A stretch of DNA of 64,000 nt from Solitalea agri (GTDB lineage: Bacteria; Bacteroidota; Bacteroidia; Sphingobacteriales; Sphingobacteriaceae), in NCBI RefSeq assembly GCF_023914155.1, contig NZ_JAMWYS010000061.1, forward strand, positions 1 through 64,000, written 5' to 3'. Below the pieces are notes generated by a model. The model saw only the letters and a program-made list of their open reading frames with translations. It did not search any database and was not told the origin of the DNA. Shown piece after piece: positions 1 to 9,137 of the stretch. Positions within the stretch are counted from its first letter, which is position 1. Every line of letters starts with the position of its first letter. Made by a program: the position numbers and the translations under genes.

Positions 1-144
1 TGCGCTATTCTCATCTCTTCAAAGAACTTTTTGACTAACCCGTTGGTTAATCCTTCGTGGATACTTCAGGAGTCGAACCTGTTTGCCTTTCGGCGTCCTC
101 TTTATCCGGCTTTCTTTTTTCGATTTAGACCTTCCGTCTCAGCG
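1..144 (-). other. Leader of an rRNA operon lying beyond the left edge
   Basis: No protein is convincing here. Read on the minus strand, the stretch follows three rrn-type promoters and contains GTTCTTTGA (19-27). This resembles the boxA antitermination element found in rRNA leaders (consensus about GCTCTTTAA), and Bacteroidota 16S leaders commonly carry a GTTCTTTGA box. A small hairpin AACC-cgtt-GGTT lies at 37-48. The 16S gene itself is not in the window, so assignment to an rrn operon is inference from promoter type, tandem arrangement and boxA. Confidence 0.6.
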
Positions 145-150
145 GGGCTG

Positions 151-180
151 CAAAGGTAAGCTTCTTTTTTGTTTTCGCAA
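151..180 (-). promoter_or_regulatory. rrn-type promoter P3 (proximal)
   Basis: On the minus strand TTG (178-180) is followed after 19 nt by TACCTTTG (151-158), a perfect match to the Bacteroidota sigma-ABfr consensus TTG-N19-TAnnTTTG. The initiation region is GC-rich (CAGCCCC), as at the two promoters further upstream. Confidence 0.75.
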
Positions 181-293
181 GAATTATTTTTTATTTTTTT
201 CTCGCCTTTCTGCTTTCTCCTTATCGCTATGCCAGTTTTTCAATCTCTTCGTCTCGATGACTTACTCATCCAAACCCCGTCGTTTCGGGAGTG

Positions 294-324
294 CAAAGGT
301 GAAAACTTTTTTCGCTTTTGCCAA
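294..324 (-). promoter_or_regulatory. rrn-type promoter P2 (middle)
   Basis: On the minus strand TTG (322-324), a 20-nt spacer, then CACCTTTG (294-301), one mismatch from TAnnTTTG. It is followed by CACTCCCG, the same start-site context as the distal promoter. A-rich sequence lies upstream. Confidence 0.65.
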
Positions 325-452
325 ATTTATTTTAAAATAAATTTCAGCTCCGTTTCAACCTTTTCTTTACCGGCTGCTGCTGCTCTTTTCCCCTGCTCCT
401 GCCTGTAAACCACCCTTTCAAACCTTTCCGCCCTCCTTCCGATTGCGGAGTG

Positions 453-482
453 CAAAGGTAGAAACTTTCCATCCCCCGCCAA
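453..482 (-). promoter_or_regulatory. rrn-type promoter P1 (distal)
   Basis: On the minus strand TTG (480-482), a 19-nt spacer, then TACCTTTG (453-460), followed by CACTCCGC. It matches the Bacteroidota consensus exactly and is the outermost of three tandem promoters pointing to the left edge. Confidence 0.75.
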
Positions 483-499
483 ACTCTTTTTACTTTTTT

Positions 500-980
500 A
501 TGCAATACGATCCTTAAACAGCTGATGGTCTGGGAGAAAAAGTTTAAAGAAGTGTAATAATATGTAATAACACTATATCTATCAGATAGGAAAACCGCCT
601 CATCGTATATATTTATAGTAAATTCTAAAAGAAGGATATGGATCTATTAACAGACTATTGATAGTTGAAAGCCTTTTCCTTGTTTATCATCATACATAAA
701 CGGCCAGTACTATATAGATAAGGGCAGATACAGTTTTACTGAGCAGTACCTCCGCCTATTAAAAGGATTACAGGTTTATCATCACAATTAAGAAAGAGAC
801 AATACTATTATATATAAGGTATAAGCAAGCACCTGTGTATATCAACTTTGAGAATCAAATAGGCTCGTATATATTATAATAAATAAATTAGCTGGAGGAT
901 ATAAGAAAGCAATACTCTATTCGTTTATGTAATGCTATCTAAACACTAAATAATTACCATTAGTAACTTACTTTAATCAA
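500..980. other. AT-rich intergenic spacer, nothing recognised
   Basis: About 480 bases without a plausible protein, tRNA or strong hairpin on either strand. It separates the leftward rrn promoters from the rightward bamD promoter. Confidence 0.6.
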
Positions 981-1010
981 TTGATATAAATAAAATTAAA
1001 TCTATCTTTG
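981..1010 (+). promoter_or_regulatory. bamD promoter, predicted leaderless
   Basis: TTG (981-983), 19 nt, TATCTTTG (1003-1010): a full Bacteroidota consensus promoter. Only four bases separate the -7 element from the ATG at 1015, so transcription should begin at or next to the start codon. Confidence 0.8.
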
Positions 1011-1014
1011 CAGG

Positions 1015-1917
1015 ATGTTTAAAACTGAGTCAATAAAGCGCATTTATATATTTGGAGCTATCTCTATTGCTGTTCTTTCGGGTTGTAAGAGTGGTTACGA
1101 AAAGTTAAAGGAGAGCGGCGACAATTTACAGAAGTACGAAAAGGCTGTTGAATACTTTAATAAAGGTCGTGATGCTATAAAAAATAAAAAAGGCGGAAGC
1201 TTTTCAAATTTTCAGAAAGCCCATGATTTATATGAGTCGTTATTAATACCTTATAAAGGAACTGCTAAGGCAGAAGATGTTTCTTATGGAATGGCTTACA
1301 GTACCTATTACTTAGGTGCCGATCTTATGGAAGCTCGATTTCAGTTTAAAACATTAGCCGATGAATACCCAAATGGAAAGTATGCTGAAGAGGCCCGCTT
1401 CATGGCTGCTAAATGTCTATATGAAGAATCACCTACAACCTATTCATTAGATCAGGCTAATACCTACAAAGCATTAGAAGCAATTCAATTATTTGTTGAG
1501 TTATATCCTGAAAGCAAGAAACTTTCGGAATGTAACCGAATGATTGACGCACTGAGAAATAAGCTTGAAAACAAATCATTTCAAAATGCTAAATTATATT
1601 TAACCATCGGTGAATATAAATCGGCGGTGATTGCATTCAGAAACTCATTAAGAGATTTCCCTGATACTCCTTATCGCGAAGAGATTGAGTTCTTAATTAT
1701 AAAGAGTAACTATCTGTATGCAAAAAACAGTATTGAAGTTCGCCAGGAAGAGCGCTATACCATTACTGTAGACTCATATAATTCATTTGCAGAAACATTT
1801 CCTGAGAGCAAGTTCTTAAAAGAAGCAAAACAATATTATAATGCTGCCTCAAAAGAGTTAGAAGCCATCAATAAAGTGCAGCAGGCTTCAGAGAATAAAC
1901 AAGTAAATAATCAATAA
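1015..1917 (+). CDS. bamD: Outer membrane assembly lipoprotein BamD
   Basis: Outer-membrane lipoprotein subunit of the BAM complex, which folds and inserts beta-barrel proteins. The 300-aa product starts with a lipoprotein signal ending in LSGC (Cys24 lipidated) and is then helical and TPR-like throughout, with repeats such as the segment around YPNGKYAEEARFMAAK and a later FPESKFLKEAKQYY unit, as in the YfiO/BamD family. The tail is Gln/Asn-rich. It is the first gene of a two-gene unit with the omega-like subunit 16 bases downstream, and its promoter abuts the ATG. The order bamD-omega-coaBC is common in Bacteroidota. Confidence 0.9.
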   Translation: MFKTESIKRIYIFGAISIAVLSGCKSGYEKLKESGDNLQKYEKAVEYFNKGRDAIKNKKGGSFSNFQKAHDLYESLLIPYKGTAKAEDVSYGMAYSTYYLGADLMEARFQFKTLADEYPNGKYAEEARFMAAKCLYEESPTTYSLDQANTYKALEAIQLFVELYPESKKLSECNRMIDALRNKLENKSFQNAKLYLTIGEYKSAVIAFRNSLRDFPDTPYREEIEFLIIKSNYLYAKNSIEVRQEERYTITVDSYNSFAETFPESKFLKEAKQYYNAASKELEAINKVQQASENKQVNNQ

Positions 1918-1933
1918 TTCAGAATATACGCAT

Positions 1934-2254
1934 ATGTCAAATTTAAAGAGCAATGTTCCAAATTCGACCGTTACACGTGACGTGAGAATGCTTGATAAAG
2001 ACACTGAAAACATTTATGAAAGTGTAGTTGTCATTTCGAAAAGAGCCAACCAGATTGCTTCTTCACTAAAGGAAGAACTTGGCAGTAAACTGTCGGAATT
2101 TGCAACATCAAGCGACAATTTGGAAGAAGTGTTTGAAAACAGAGAGCAAATAGAAATCTCTAAATACTACGAACGTCTTCCAAAGCCTACTTTGATTGCA
2201 ACACAAGAGTTTTTGGAAGACAAGGTTTACTTCCGAAATCCAACTAAAGAATAA
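1934..2254 (+). CDS. rpoZ: RNA polymerase omega subunit, Rpb6-like
   Basis: Small RNA polymerase subunit (106 aa) that helps assemble and stabilise the beta' subunit. Bacteroidota use a divergent Rpb6/omega form, recognised here by the segment ESVVVISKRANQIASSLKEE followed by a charged stretch and the C-terminal PKPTLIATQEFLEDKVYF. Its position right after bamD and before coaBC is the usual Bacteroidota neighbourhood. A perfect 10-bp terminator follows at 2261, so bamD-rpoZ is probably one transcript and coaBC a separate one. Confidence 0.85.
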   Translation: MSNLKSNVPNSTVTRDVRMLDKDTENIYESVVVISKRANQIASSLKEELGSKLSEFATSSDNLEEVFENREQIEISKYYERLPKPTLIATQEFLEDKVYFRNPTKE

Positions 2255-2260
2255 TGATTT

Positions 2261-2289
2261 AGAGGCAATATTAACTATTGCCTCTTTTC
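2261..2289 (+). terminator. Intrinsic terminator after rpoZ
   Basis: AGAGGCAATA (2261-2270), loop TTAAC, TATTGCCTCT (2276-2285), then TTTT: a perfect 10-bp stem with a U-tract. Confidence 0.85.
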
Positions 2290-2370
2290 ATTTCTCCCTA
2301 TCCTATCTTCCTGCAAATATTCTTATTTCTATTCCTTTGTATTAATGCATTTTTCACGCATTTTTGATAA

Positions 2371-3573
2371 ATGCTAACATCGAAAAAAATAGCAATCGGT
2401 ATTTGTGGAAGTATTGCATCTTATAAATCGGCTGAGCTTGTTCGTTTATTTATTAAAGCCGGAGCCGAGGTTAAGGTAATCATGTCCCAAAGCGCTACCG
2501 ATTTTATAACTCCACTAACACTATCAACCCTTTCAAAAAATCCGGTTAATATCGACTTTGTTAAGAACAACATGGGCGAATGGACCAACCACGTTGAACT
2601 TGGTTTATGGGCAGATGCTTTTATTATAGCACCTGCTAGTGCAAATACGATTGCAAAGTTTGCTAATGGTATTTGCGACAATCTGTTAACTGCTGTTTAT
2701 TTATCAGCAAAATGTCCGGTTTATTTTGCACCTGCCATGGACTTGGACATGTGGAGACACCCTGCTACCCAGAAGAACATCGGTAAATTAACTGCTTACG
2801 GAAACACGCTGATTAAACCTGCACATGGAGAATTGGCAAGTGGATTAATTGGAGAAGGCAGGATGGCTGAACCGCAAGATATATTCGACTTTATTCAATC
2901 TGAACTTTCAACTGATAAACCACTGCACCAGAAAAAAGTGTTGGTAAGCGCGGGCCCTACTTTTGAAGCAATTGACCCTGTCCGGTTTATCGGTAACCAT
3001 TCGAGTGGAAAGATGGGTTATGCTATTGCTGAAGAACTAGCCATGCAAGGTGCTAATGTCACCTTGGTAAGCGGGCCTACTCATTTGCAAACTCAGCATA
3101 AAAACATTAGAACAATAAGGGTAACCTCAGCGAAAGAAATGCTTGACGAATGTTCAAGTATTTTCCCCGTAATTGACATCGCCGTAATGAGCGCTGCTGT
3201 AGCCGACTATACCCCTATTGAAGTTGCCAGTCAGAAAATAAAAAAGACTGAAAGCGAATTCTCTATTGCACTCACTAAAACCAAAGATGTTTTAGGAGAA
3301 TTAGGTAAACAGAAGAAACCTAATCAGCTCTTAGTGGGTTTCGCCCTAGAAACAAATAACGAATTAGATAATGCCAAAGCTAAACTTGAGAAAAAGAACC
3401 TTGACTTCATCGTACTAAATTCGTTAAATGACAAGGGAGCCGGTTTTCAGAAGGACACCAATAAAATCAGCATCTTAGATAAAAAGGGAGCCATTGAATC
3501 ATTTGATTTGAAGCCCAAAACGGAAGTAGCAAAAGATATTGTTAATAAAATTGTTTCTTTACTGCATGCTTAA
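2371..3573 (+). CDS. coaBC: Bifunctional CoaBC (4'-phosphopantothenoylcysteine decarboxylase / phosphopantothenate-cysteine ligase)
   Basis: Makes 4'-phosphopantetheine for coenzyme A: the C-terminal CoaB half joins cysteine to 4'-phosphopantothenate and the N-terminal CoaC half decarboxylates the product with FMN. The 400-aa length is typical. The CoaC half (about 1-180) shows GICGSIASYKS, the catalytic-His region WTNHVELGLWADA, and PAMDLDMW with the substrate-binding PxMNxxMW-like motif. The CoaB half (about 188-400) shows VLVSAGPTFEAIDPVRFIGN and HSSGKMG. Its 3' end overlaps the next start codon by 8 bases (ATGCTTAA), indicating co-transcription with the DUF4835 gene. Confidence 0.95.
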   Translation: MLTSKKIAIGICGSIASYKSAELVRLFIKAGAEVKVIMSQSATDFITPLTLSTLSKNPVNIDFVKNNMGEWTNHVELGLWADAFIIAPASANTIAKFANGICDNLLTAVYLSAKCPVYFAPAMDLDMWRHPATQKNIGKLTAYGNTLIKPAHGELASGLIGEGRMAEPQDIFDFIQSELSTDKPLHQKKVLVSAGPTFEAIDPVRFIGNHSSGKMGYAIAEELAMQGANVTLVSGPTHLQTQHKNIRTIRVTSAKEMLDECSSIFPVIDIAVMSAAVADYTPIEVASQKIKKTESEFSIALTKTKDVLGELGKQKKPNQLLVGFALETNNELDNAKAKLEKKNLDFIVLNSLNDKGAGFQKDTNKISILDKKGAIESFDLKPKTEVAKDIVNKIVSLLHA

Positions 3574-4471
3574 ACAAATTCTCATACCATTTTTAGGAGC
3601 TGTATTATTATCGGTAAACAGTTTTGCACAAGACTTGAATTGCAGAGTTTCTGTAGTTTTTGCCAAAGTTTCCACACAAGACACGCGAATTTTCCAAACA
3701 TTGGAAACCCAGATAACCAATTTTATAAACGGTAAGAAATGGGCGAATGATAATATTCAGCCGCAAGAGAAAATTGAAGCAAGCATTATTATTACTGTGA
3801 ATAATTGGGACGGTAGTTCTCAGTTCGATGCCAGTGCACAAATTCAATCATCGCGCCCTGTTTTTGGGACCTCTTATAATACCCCTGTTTTAAACATTCA
3901 GGATCGCGACTGGAAATTTACCTACTCGGAGCTTGAAGCATTGGAATACAATGAAAACTCGCCTAACAACAGCAACCTTGCCATGCTGCTTGCATTTTAT
4001 GCAAATATAATTGTGGGTATGGATTATGATACATTTTCGTTAGACGGTGGAACTCCCTATTTTGCAAAGGCACAAAATGTAATTAACCAAGCTCAGAACT
4101 CTCCATATGCTGGGTGGAAAGCATTTGAAAATAACACAAACAGATATTGGCTTTCTGAAAACCTATTAAACAGTATTTTCAAACCGGTTAGAGATGCGAG
4201 CTATTTTTATCACCGTAAAGGACTGGATATTTTCAACGGGAATATTGATAAAGGTAGAGTTGATCTGTTGAATTCCCTTTTGCTTTTGGAACGGCCTTAC
4301 AGAGATAAACCTACGGCCTTTATATTTCTGGTTTTCTTTACTGCCAAAAATGAAGAGATAGCCCAAATACTCCAAAAAGCCGATCAAACGCAAAAAAACA
4401 AGATACTCGCACTGCTAAAAACAGTCGATCCATCAAATTATAGCAAATACGAGCAAGGCACTAAAAATTAA
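3566..4471 (+). CDS. DUF4835 family secreted protein
   Basis: Conserved Bacteroidota protein of unknown function, 301 aa from the ATG at 3566, which overlaps the coaBC stop. This start gives a clean signal peptide ending VNSFA before QDLNC; an upstream in-frame codon at 3539 would lie inside coaBC. The body looks like a soluble envelope protein, with IQPQEKIEASIIITV near the start and NLAMLLAFYANIIVGMDYD in the middle. The coaBC-DUF4835-recN order is a recurrent Bacteroidota arrangement, but it does not reveal the function. Confidence 0.8.
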   Translation: MLKQILIPFLGAVLLSVNSFAQDLNCRVSVVFAKVSTQDTRIFQTLETQITNFINGKKWANDNIQPQEKIEASIIITVNNWDGSSQFDASAQIQSSRPVFGTSYNTPVLNIQDRDWKFTYSELEALEYNENSPNNSNLAMLLAFYANIIVGMDYDTFSLDGGTPYFAKAQNVINQAQNSPYAGWKAFENNTNRYWLSENLLNSIFKPVRDASYFYHRKGLDIFNGNIDKGRVDLLNSLLLLERPYRDKPTAFIFLVFFTAKNEEIAQILQKADQTQKNKILALLKTVDPSNYSKYEQGTKN

Positions 4472-4521
4472 ACGTTCAATTTTTATACCTTAGCGGGTCA
4501 AATTTTAGTGCTGCTTTTATT

Positions 4522-6189
4522 GTGATAAACCGGATTTCCATACGTAATTACGCCATTATTGATCAACTCGATATCGAGTTTTCAAATCACCTTTCCATTA
4601 TCACCGGTGAAACCGGCGCCGGAAAATCAATAATTCTGGGTGCATTAGGATTAATTTTGGGTGAACGGGCCGATTCAAAGTCCTTATTTAAAGATGACAC
4701 CAAGTGTGTTATCGAAGGTGCATTTAATATAGAAAAATACAACCTACACGAATTTTTTGCTGAAAATGATATTGATTACGAATCGAACACTATCATCCGC
4801 AGAGAGATAACGGCCGATGGACGTTCAAGAGCCTTTGTTAATGATACGCCGGTAAACCTTTCCCAACTTAGGGATCTTGGAGAGCAGTTGATCGATATTC
4901 ACTCGCAACATCAAACATTGCAAATTAACTCATCAGCTTTTCAGCTGCAGGTGGTTGATGGCTTTGCCCAACACAAACCCGAAGTTGAGGCCTTTAAAAG
5001 CTGCTTTAAAGCATACAAAAAGAATCAACAGAAACTAGAAGCTTTAATAAATCAAAGTACTGATGGAAAAGCCGAGATCGACTATTTACAGTTTCAGTTT
5101 AATGAACTAGAAGCCGTTAAGCTTGTTGAGGGAGAACAGGAGCAACTTGAACAAGAGCAACAATTGCTTTCCCACGCTTCAGAAATAAAAACCAATCTGT
5201 CTAATACCTTCTACTTACTTGACGAAAGTGAGACTCCAATAATTGGCCAGGTAAAAGAAGCGATTCATCATATTTCATCACTTGAAAAATACAATCCTCA
5301 TATTGCCGACTTAACTGAGCGTTTGCGAGGTGTTCAAATTGAATTAAAAGATATCAGTACCGAAGTTGAAGCACTTTCTGAACGAACTTTAATAGATCCG
5401 GAGCGTCTGGATTTTGTAAACGAGCGTTTAGACCTTATTTATAGATTACAACAAAAGCATCGTTTATCATCTGTAAAAGATCTACTAGACTTGCAGCATA
5501 CGCTAAATGAGAAGATAAACAGCTTTAATAATGCTGATGAAGAAATTGAAAAACTAAAAAAACAACTGGAGCAAGAGTTTGATAAACTAATTGTTCAGGC
5601 AAAGAAAATAGCCAGCCAACGTAGCCTGGCAATGAAAGATGTAGAGACGCAAGTATCGGCTTTACTAAAAGAGCTTGGCTTGGTAAATGCAGTTTTCAGA
5701 ATTGAGAATACATTAGTTGAAGACCATCAGTTATCAGTTAATGGGCTTGATCAAATCAAATTCTTATTCTCGGCTAACCAAGGTTTTCAACCCCAAGAAT
5801 TAAATAAAGTTGCATCAGGCGGTGAGCTTTCACGATTAATGTTAGCTATTAAAGGACTATCAGCAAAATACAATGCCTTGCCTACTATTGTTTTCGATGA
5901 AATTGACACAGGGGTTTCTGGCGAGGTTGCAAAAAAAGTGGGAAATGTGATGCATAAGTATGCCGAAAACATGCAGGTAATAACCATTACCCATTTACCA
6001 CAAATTGCAAGCAAGGGTCAAACTCATTTCTTTGTTTATAAAGAAAGTAAGAATGGACTAACCTCAACCGGAATACGCAAACTCAACCAGGATGAACGCA
6101 TAAAAGAAATTGCCGTAATGCTTAGTGGAGAAAATCCGGGAGAAAACGCATTATTAAACGCGAAGGAATTATTAACTCAAACCAATTAA
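4522..6189 (+). CDS. recN: DNA repair protein RecN
   Basis: SMC-like ATPase acting in double-strand-break repair and recombination. The 555-aa product has Walker A GETGAGKS at residues 29-36, a long coiled-coil middle (about 150-380), the signature ASGGELSRLMLAIK, and Walker B VFDEIDTGVSG near the C-terminus. The start is GTG at 4522, giving VINRISIRNYAII, which matches the usual RecN N-terminus. It lies 50 bases after the DUF4835 gene on the same strand. Confidence 0.95.
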   Translation: MINRISIRNYAIIDQLDIEFSNHLSIITGETGAGKSIILGALGLILGERADSKSLFKDDTKCVIEGAFNIEKYNLHEFFAENDIDYESNTIIRREITADGRSRAFVNDTPVNLSQLRDLGEQLIDIHSQHQTLQINSSAFQLQVVDGFAQHKPEVEAFKSCFKAYKKNQQKLEALINQSTDGKAEIDYLQFQFNELEAVKLVEGEQEQLEQEQQLLSHASEIKTNLSNTFYLLDESETPIIGQVKEAIHHISSLEKYNPHIADLTERLRGVQIELKDISTEVEALSERTLIDPERLDFVNERLDLIYRLQQKHRLSSVKDLLDLQHTLNEKINSFNNADEEIEKLKKQLEQEFDKLIVQAKKIASQRSLAMKDVETQVSALLKELGLVNAVFRIENTLVEDHQLSVNGLDQIKFLFSANQGFQPQELNKVASGGELSRLMLAIKGLSAKYNALPTIVFDEIDTGVSGEVAKKVGNVMHKYAENMQVITITHLPQIASKGQTHFFVYKESKNGLTSTGIRKLNQDERIKEIAVMLSGENPGENALLNAKELLTQTN

Positions 6190-6238
6190 TTTGGAATGCA
6201 CCATTGCTTTCCTCTAACTAATAAAACATACACAAAAC

Positions 6239-7429
6239 ATGATAATTGAACCTAAAATGCGTGGATTTATTTGTTTGACTGCACATCCAAAAGGTTGTGA
6301 GCAAAACATAATAAACCAGATTAACTATGTAAAATCAAAAGGCCAGATTGAAGGCGCAAAAAAAGTATTAGTAATTGGCGCTTCAACCGGATTTGGATTA
6401 GCGTCGAGAATTACCGCTGCCTTTGGTTCTGGGGCTGCTACTATTGGTGTATATTTCGAAAAACCACCACAAGAAGGAAAAACAGCTTCACCAGGCTGGT
6501 ACAATACTGCAGCATTTGAAGAGCAGGCTCACAATGCTGGGTTATATGCGAAAAGCATTAACGGCGATGCCTTTTCAAACGAGATAAAACAAAAAACAAT
6601 CGATTTAATTAAAGCTGATTTAGGACAAGTAGACTTAATTATTTACAGTCTGGCGTCACCTGTTCGTACTAATCCAAAAACAGGTGTTACTCATCGCTCA
6701 GTATTAAAACCAATTGGGCAGCCTTACAGCAATAAAACTGTTGATTTTCATACAGGAATTGTAACTGAAATTACGATTCAGCCTTGTTCTGATGAGGACA
6801 TCGAAAATACTGTAGCAGTAATGGGAGGTGAAGATTGGGAAATGTGGATCGATGACTTAAAAGCAGCCGGCGCACTTGCACCAGGTGCTACGACTGTTGC
6901 CTATTCGTACATTGGCCCATCATTAACAGAGCCTGTATACCGCAAAGGTACTATCGGCCGTGCAAAAGATCATTTGGAAGCAACTGCATTCGGCATTTCT
7001 GATAAATTGAAAGACCTGAACGGTAAGGCATATGTATCGGTTAACAAAGCATTAGTAACGCAGGCAAGTTCTGCAATCCCTGTTATTCCGTTGTACATTT
7101 CATTGCTTTATAAAGTAATGAAAGAAAAGAACATCCACGAAGGTTGTATTGAGCAGATCCAGCGTTTGTTTGAGCAGCGTTTATTCAACGGCAGTGCTGT
7201 TCCAACTGACGAAAAAGGAAGAATCCGTATTGATGACTGGGAAATGCGCGATGATGTACAGGCACAGGTTGCTGCGCTGTGGGAACAAGCTACAACAGAA
7301 AACCTTCCTGCAATTGGCGACTTACCAGGTTATAAAACTGATTTCTTAAACCTATTCGGGTTTGATGTACCTAAGGTTGACTACTTAGCGGATGTTAACG
7401 AAGTGGTTGAAATTTCGGGATTAGTTTAA
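6239..7429 (+). CDS. fabV: Trans-2-enoyl-CoA/ACP reductase, FabV/TER type
   Basis: NADH-dependent reductase that saturates trans-2-enoyl thioesters, the last step of a fatty-acid elongation round. At 396 aa it has the FabV/TER length. The nucleotide-binding motif is GASTGFG (47-53), and the family's Tyr-x8-Lys catalytic pair is Y234 and K243 in YRKGTIGRAK. The N-terminus MIIEPKMRGFIC is typical. Members act on enoyl-ACP (FabV) or enoyl-CoA (TER); sequence alone does not decide which. A FabI is encoded 3 kb downstream, and FabV enzymes are known to be insensitive to triclosan. Confidence 0.92.
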   Translation: MIIEPKMRGFICLTAHPKGCEQNIINQINYVKSKGQIEGAKKVLVIGASTGFGLASRITAAFGSGAATIGVYFEKPPQEGKTASPGWYNTAAFEEQAHNAGLYAKSINGDAFSNEIKQKTIDLIKADLGQVDLIIYSLASPVRTNPKTGVTHRSVLKPIGQPYSNKTVDFHTGIVTEITIQPCSDEDIENTVAVMGGEDWEMWIDDLKAAGALAPGATTVAYSYIGPSLTEPVYRKGTIGRAKDHLEATAFGISDKLKDLNGKAYVSVNKALVTQASSAIPVIPLYISLLYKVMKEKNIHEGCIEQIQRLFEQRLFNGSAVPTDEKGRIRIDDWEMRDDVQAQVAALWEQATTENLPAIGDLPGYKTDFLNLFGFDVPKVDYLADVNEVVEISGLV

Positions 7430-7445
7430 AGCTATTAACATAATC

Positions 7446-7481
7446 AAAAACGGCTCGTGTTTATATACTCGAGCCGTTTTT
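7446..7481. terminator. Bidirectional terminator between fabV and the DUF4403 gene
   Basis: AAAAACGGCTCG and CGAGCCGTTTTT form a perfect 12-bp stem around a 12-nt loop, with A and U tracts on the two sides. It sits between convergent genes. Confidence 0.85.
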
Positions 7482-7508
7482 GATTTAAAAAAATTAAATA
7501 TTATCAAA

Positions 7509-8918
7509 CTACATTCCTTCGATCTTAATCGCCATAGTACCTTTTGCAACTACAGTAGCAACAATGGCATTTTGCGTCAGATAAGTTTTATCAGGACTCA
7601 AATCCGATATTTTGCCTTTCACAAATACACCTTTTGAGATCTGATAATTATTAAGGTACGATTGGGCTTTATTCATCGACTCTTTCACCTGTTCGGCTAT
7701 TGAAAATTTAGCCTGATTTTCTATCATTTTGGTGAATGTTCCGTGTGCGAGCCAATTTGCAGTCTTAATCAGCTTACTCTTAGTATCCAGTTCAAAATCT
7801 ACCTGCTGTAAACTTATCTGCTGTGTTTTCGGATCATAAAACGGAACTCCTGTTAAATAAACAGTAGCATTATATGAACCCGAAAGCGTTAAAGCTGTAA
7901 TCAGCTTACCATTATTACCCCACAGGTCGATCTGATCTATTTTCACCTTTTTCTTTCCATCCTCAAACTCGAAAACTTTTCCTCCCATCGATTGCTGTAG
8001 CAAACGGGCTGCATTATCGTACCTTACAAATGAAACTATGTTAATATTAAAATCATCATTGATCTTTGGAACGTTCAACATTTCAGGTTCAAACTTAGTG
8101 GTAGTAACTACAGGTTTCTGACCAATAGCTGTTTCAATATAAGTCTTTAAGCCCAAACCCAATTTCAATTGCTTATTTACCACGGTAGGCTGAGTGGCAT
8201 AAAACGATTGTGGTTCGAAATTGATCCAGGTGTTATATTCTTTCGAAACCTCCATTGGTGTGGTAAGTTTCTTAAGTGCATCAACAATTTGCGGTTTAAA
8301 ATCGATGTTTTTTTCTACCTGCTCATCAACCATTTTAGCAATACGGGTTTTAAACATGCTAATGGCCGAATTTGCAAGATAAGTTACCGGAATATTCTTA
8401 CCCAACACTTTAACTGTAGGAGACTCCAACCAATCAATTGAATTGATGGTAGTTGCACTATTCATCTTCCAGTTATTCACACTTAATTTAGAAGTCAGGT
8501 TAATTTTAGCGGCAAACTGTACTTCCCTGAAATCAGAAAGCTTAACTCCAAACTTTTCTACTTCCCAACCAACATTGGCCCAAATCTTAATAGGCAAAAC
8601 AATATTAAATTCATTCCCGGTTCCATCAACCACAATATCGCCCACTTTCCATACCTTAAGCATCACATTGTCCTTGTTGTTGTTCTCAAAAGAATTATCC
8701 TCATACAGTAAGCCCGTTAACTGTTTATTTATTTGAGTTTGAATTTCATTGAGTGACATTTCAACCGGCAGTTGAATCGTTGAAAGTTCCTTGGTATAAA
8801 TAACCTTGGTTTTGGAATAGTCAGCGGCCGGCTTTACCGGTTTTACCGCAGTAGCACATGAGTTTAAAATAAAGGCAGCCGAAAAAAGAATGATGCTGCA
8901 ACGAAAGTGACGAATCAT
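7509..8918 (-). CDS. DUF4403 family lipoprotein
   Basis: Predicted surface or periplasmic lipoprotein, 469 aa, of unknown function. The signal ends in LNSC (lipidated Cys near residue 21). The family is largely restricted to Bacteroidota and Proteobacteria. The sequence has two related halves of amphipathic beta-strand and helix, with motifs such as WLESPTVKVLGKNIPVTYLA and WLAHGTFTKMIENQAKFSIA, which would suit a tubular lipid-binding (BPI/TULIP-like) fold. That structural reading is inference only. Confidence 0.75.
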   Translation of the reverse strand: MIRHFRCSIILFSAAFILNSCATAVKPVKPAADYSKTKVIYTKELSTIQLPVEMSLNEIQTQINKQLTGLLYEDNSFENNNKDNVMLKVWKVGDIVVDGTGNEFNIVLPIKIWANVGWEVEKFGVKLSDFREVQFAAKINLTSKLSVNNWKMNSATTINSIDWLESPTVKVLGKNIPVTYLANSAISMFKTRIAKMVDEQVEKNIDFKPQIVDALKKLTTPMEVSKEYNTWINFEPQSFYATQPTVVNKQLKLGLGLKTYIETAIGQKPVVTTTKFEPEMLNVPKINDDFNINIVSFVRYDNAARLLQQSMGGKVFEFEDGKKKVKIDQIDLWGNNGKLITALTLSGSYNATVYLTGVPFYDPKTQQISLQQVDFELDTKSKLIKTANWLAHGTFTKMIENQAKFSIAEQVKESMNKAQSYLNNYQISKGVFVKGKISDLSPDKTYLTQNAIVATVVAKGTMAIKIEGM

Positions 8919-9137
8919 AGACGATTTATTAAATTTTGAGCGATTATTTAACAGGTGTTAAAACTTGGCGCAAACTTAAAACAAATCGATTGGCTAATAA
9001 AATAAATAGTGAATTCCATTAACAATGTTAGCTCAGTAAGCCTTTACGAATATGATTTGTTATGGAAATAGATTAAATTAAAAACGCTCTTCTTAACCTT
9101 ATCAATAAACTAAATGTCATTAATGACAAAAAGCATT

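Noticed and set aside
66-80. T-arm-like sequence CAGGTTCGACTCCTG on the minus strand, suggestive of a tRNA
   Set aside because: No acceptor stem, D-arm or anticodon arm can be built around it, and the following bases do not fit an acceptor-CCA end. It is better read as part of the rrn leader.
83-408. Two overlapping plus-strand reading frames of 79-85 codons
   Set aside because: They run through the tandem minus-strand promoters and have a low-complexity Phe/Ser/Leu composition. No start context or family match.
3539-3565. Longer start for the DUF4835 protein
   Set aside because: It would lie inside coaBC and spoil the signal peptide; the ATG at 3566 gives a clean one.
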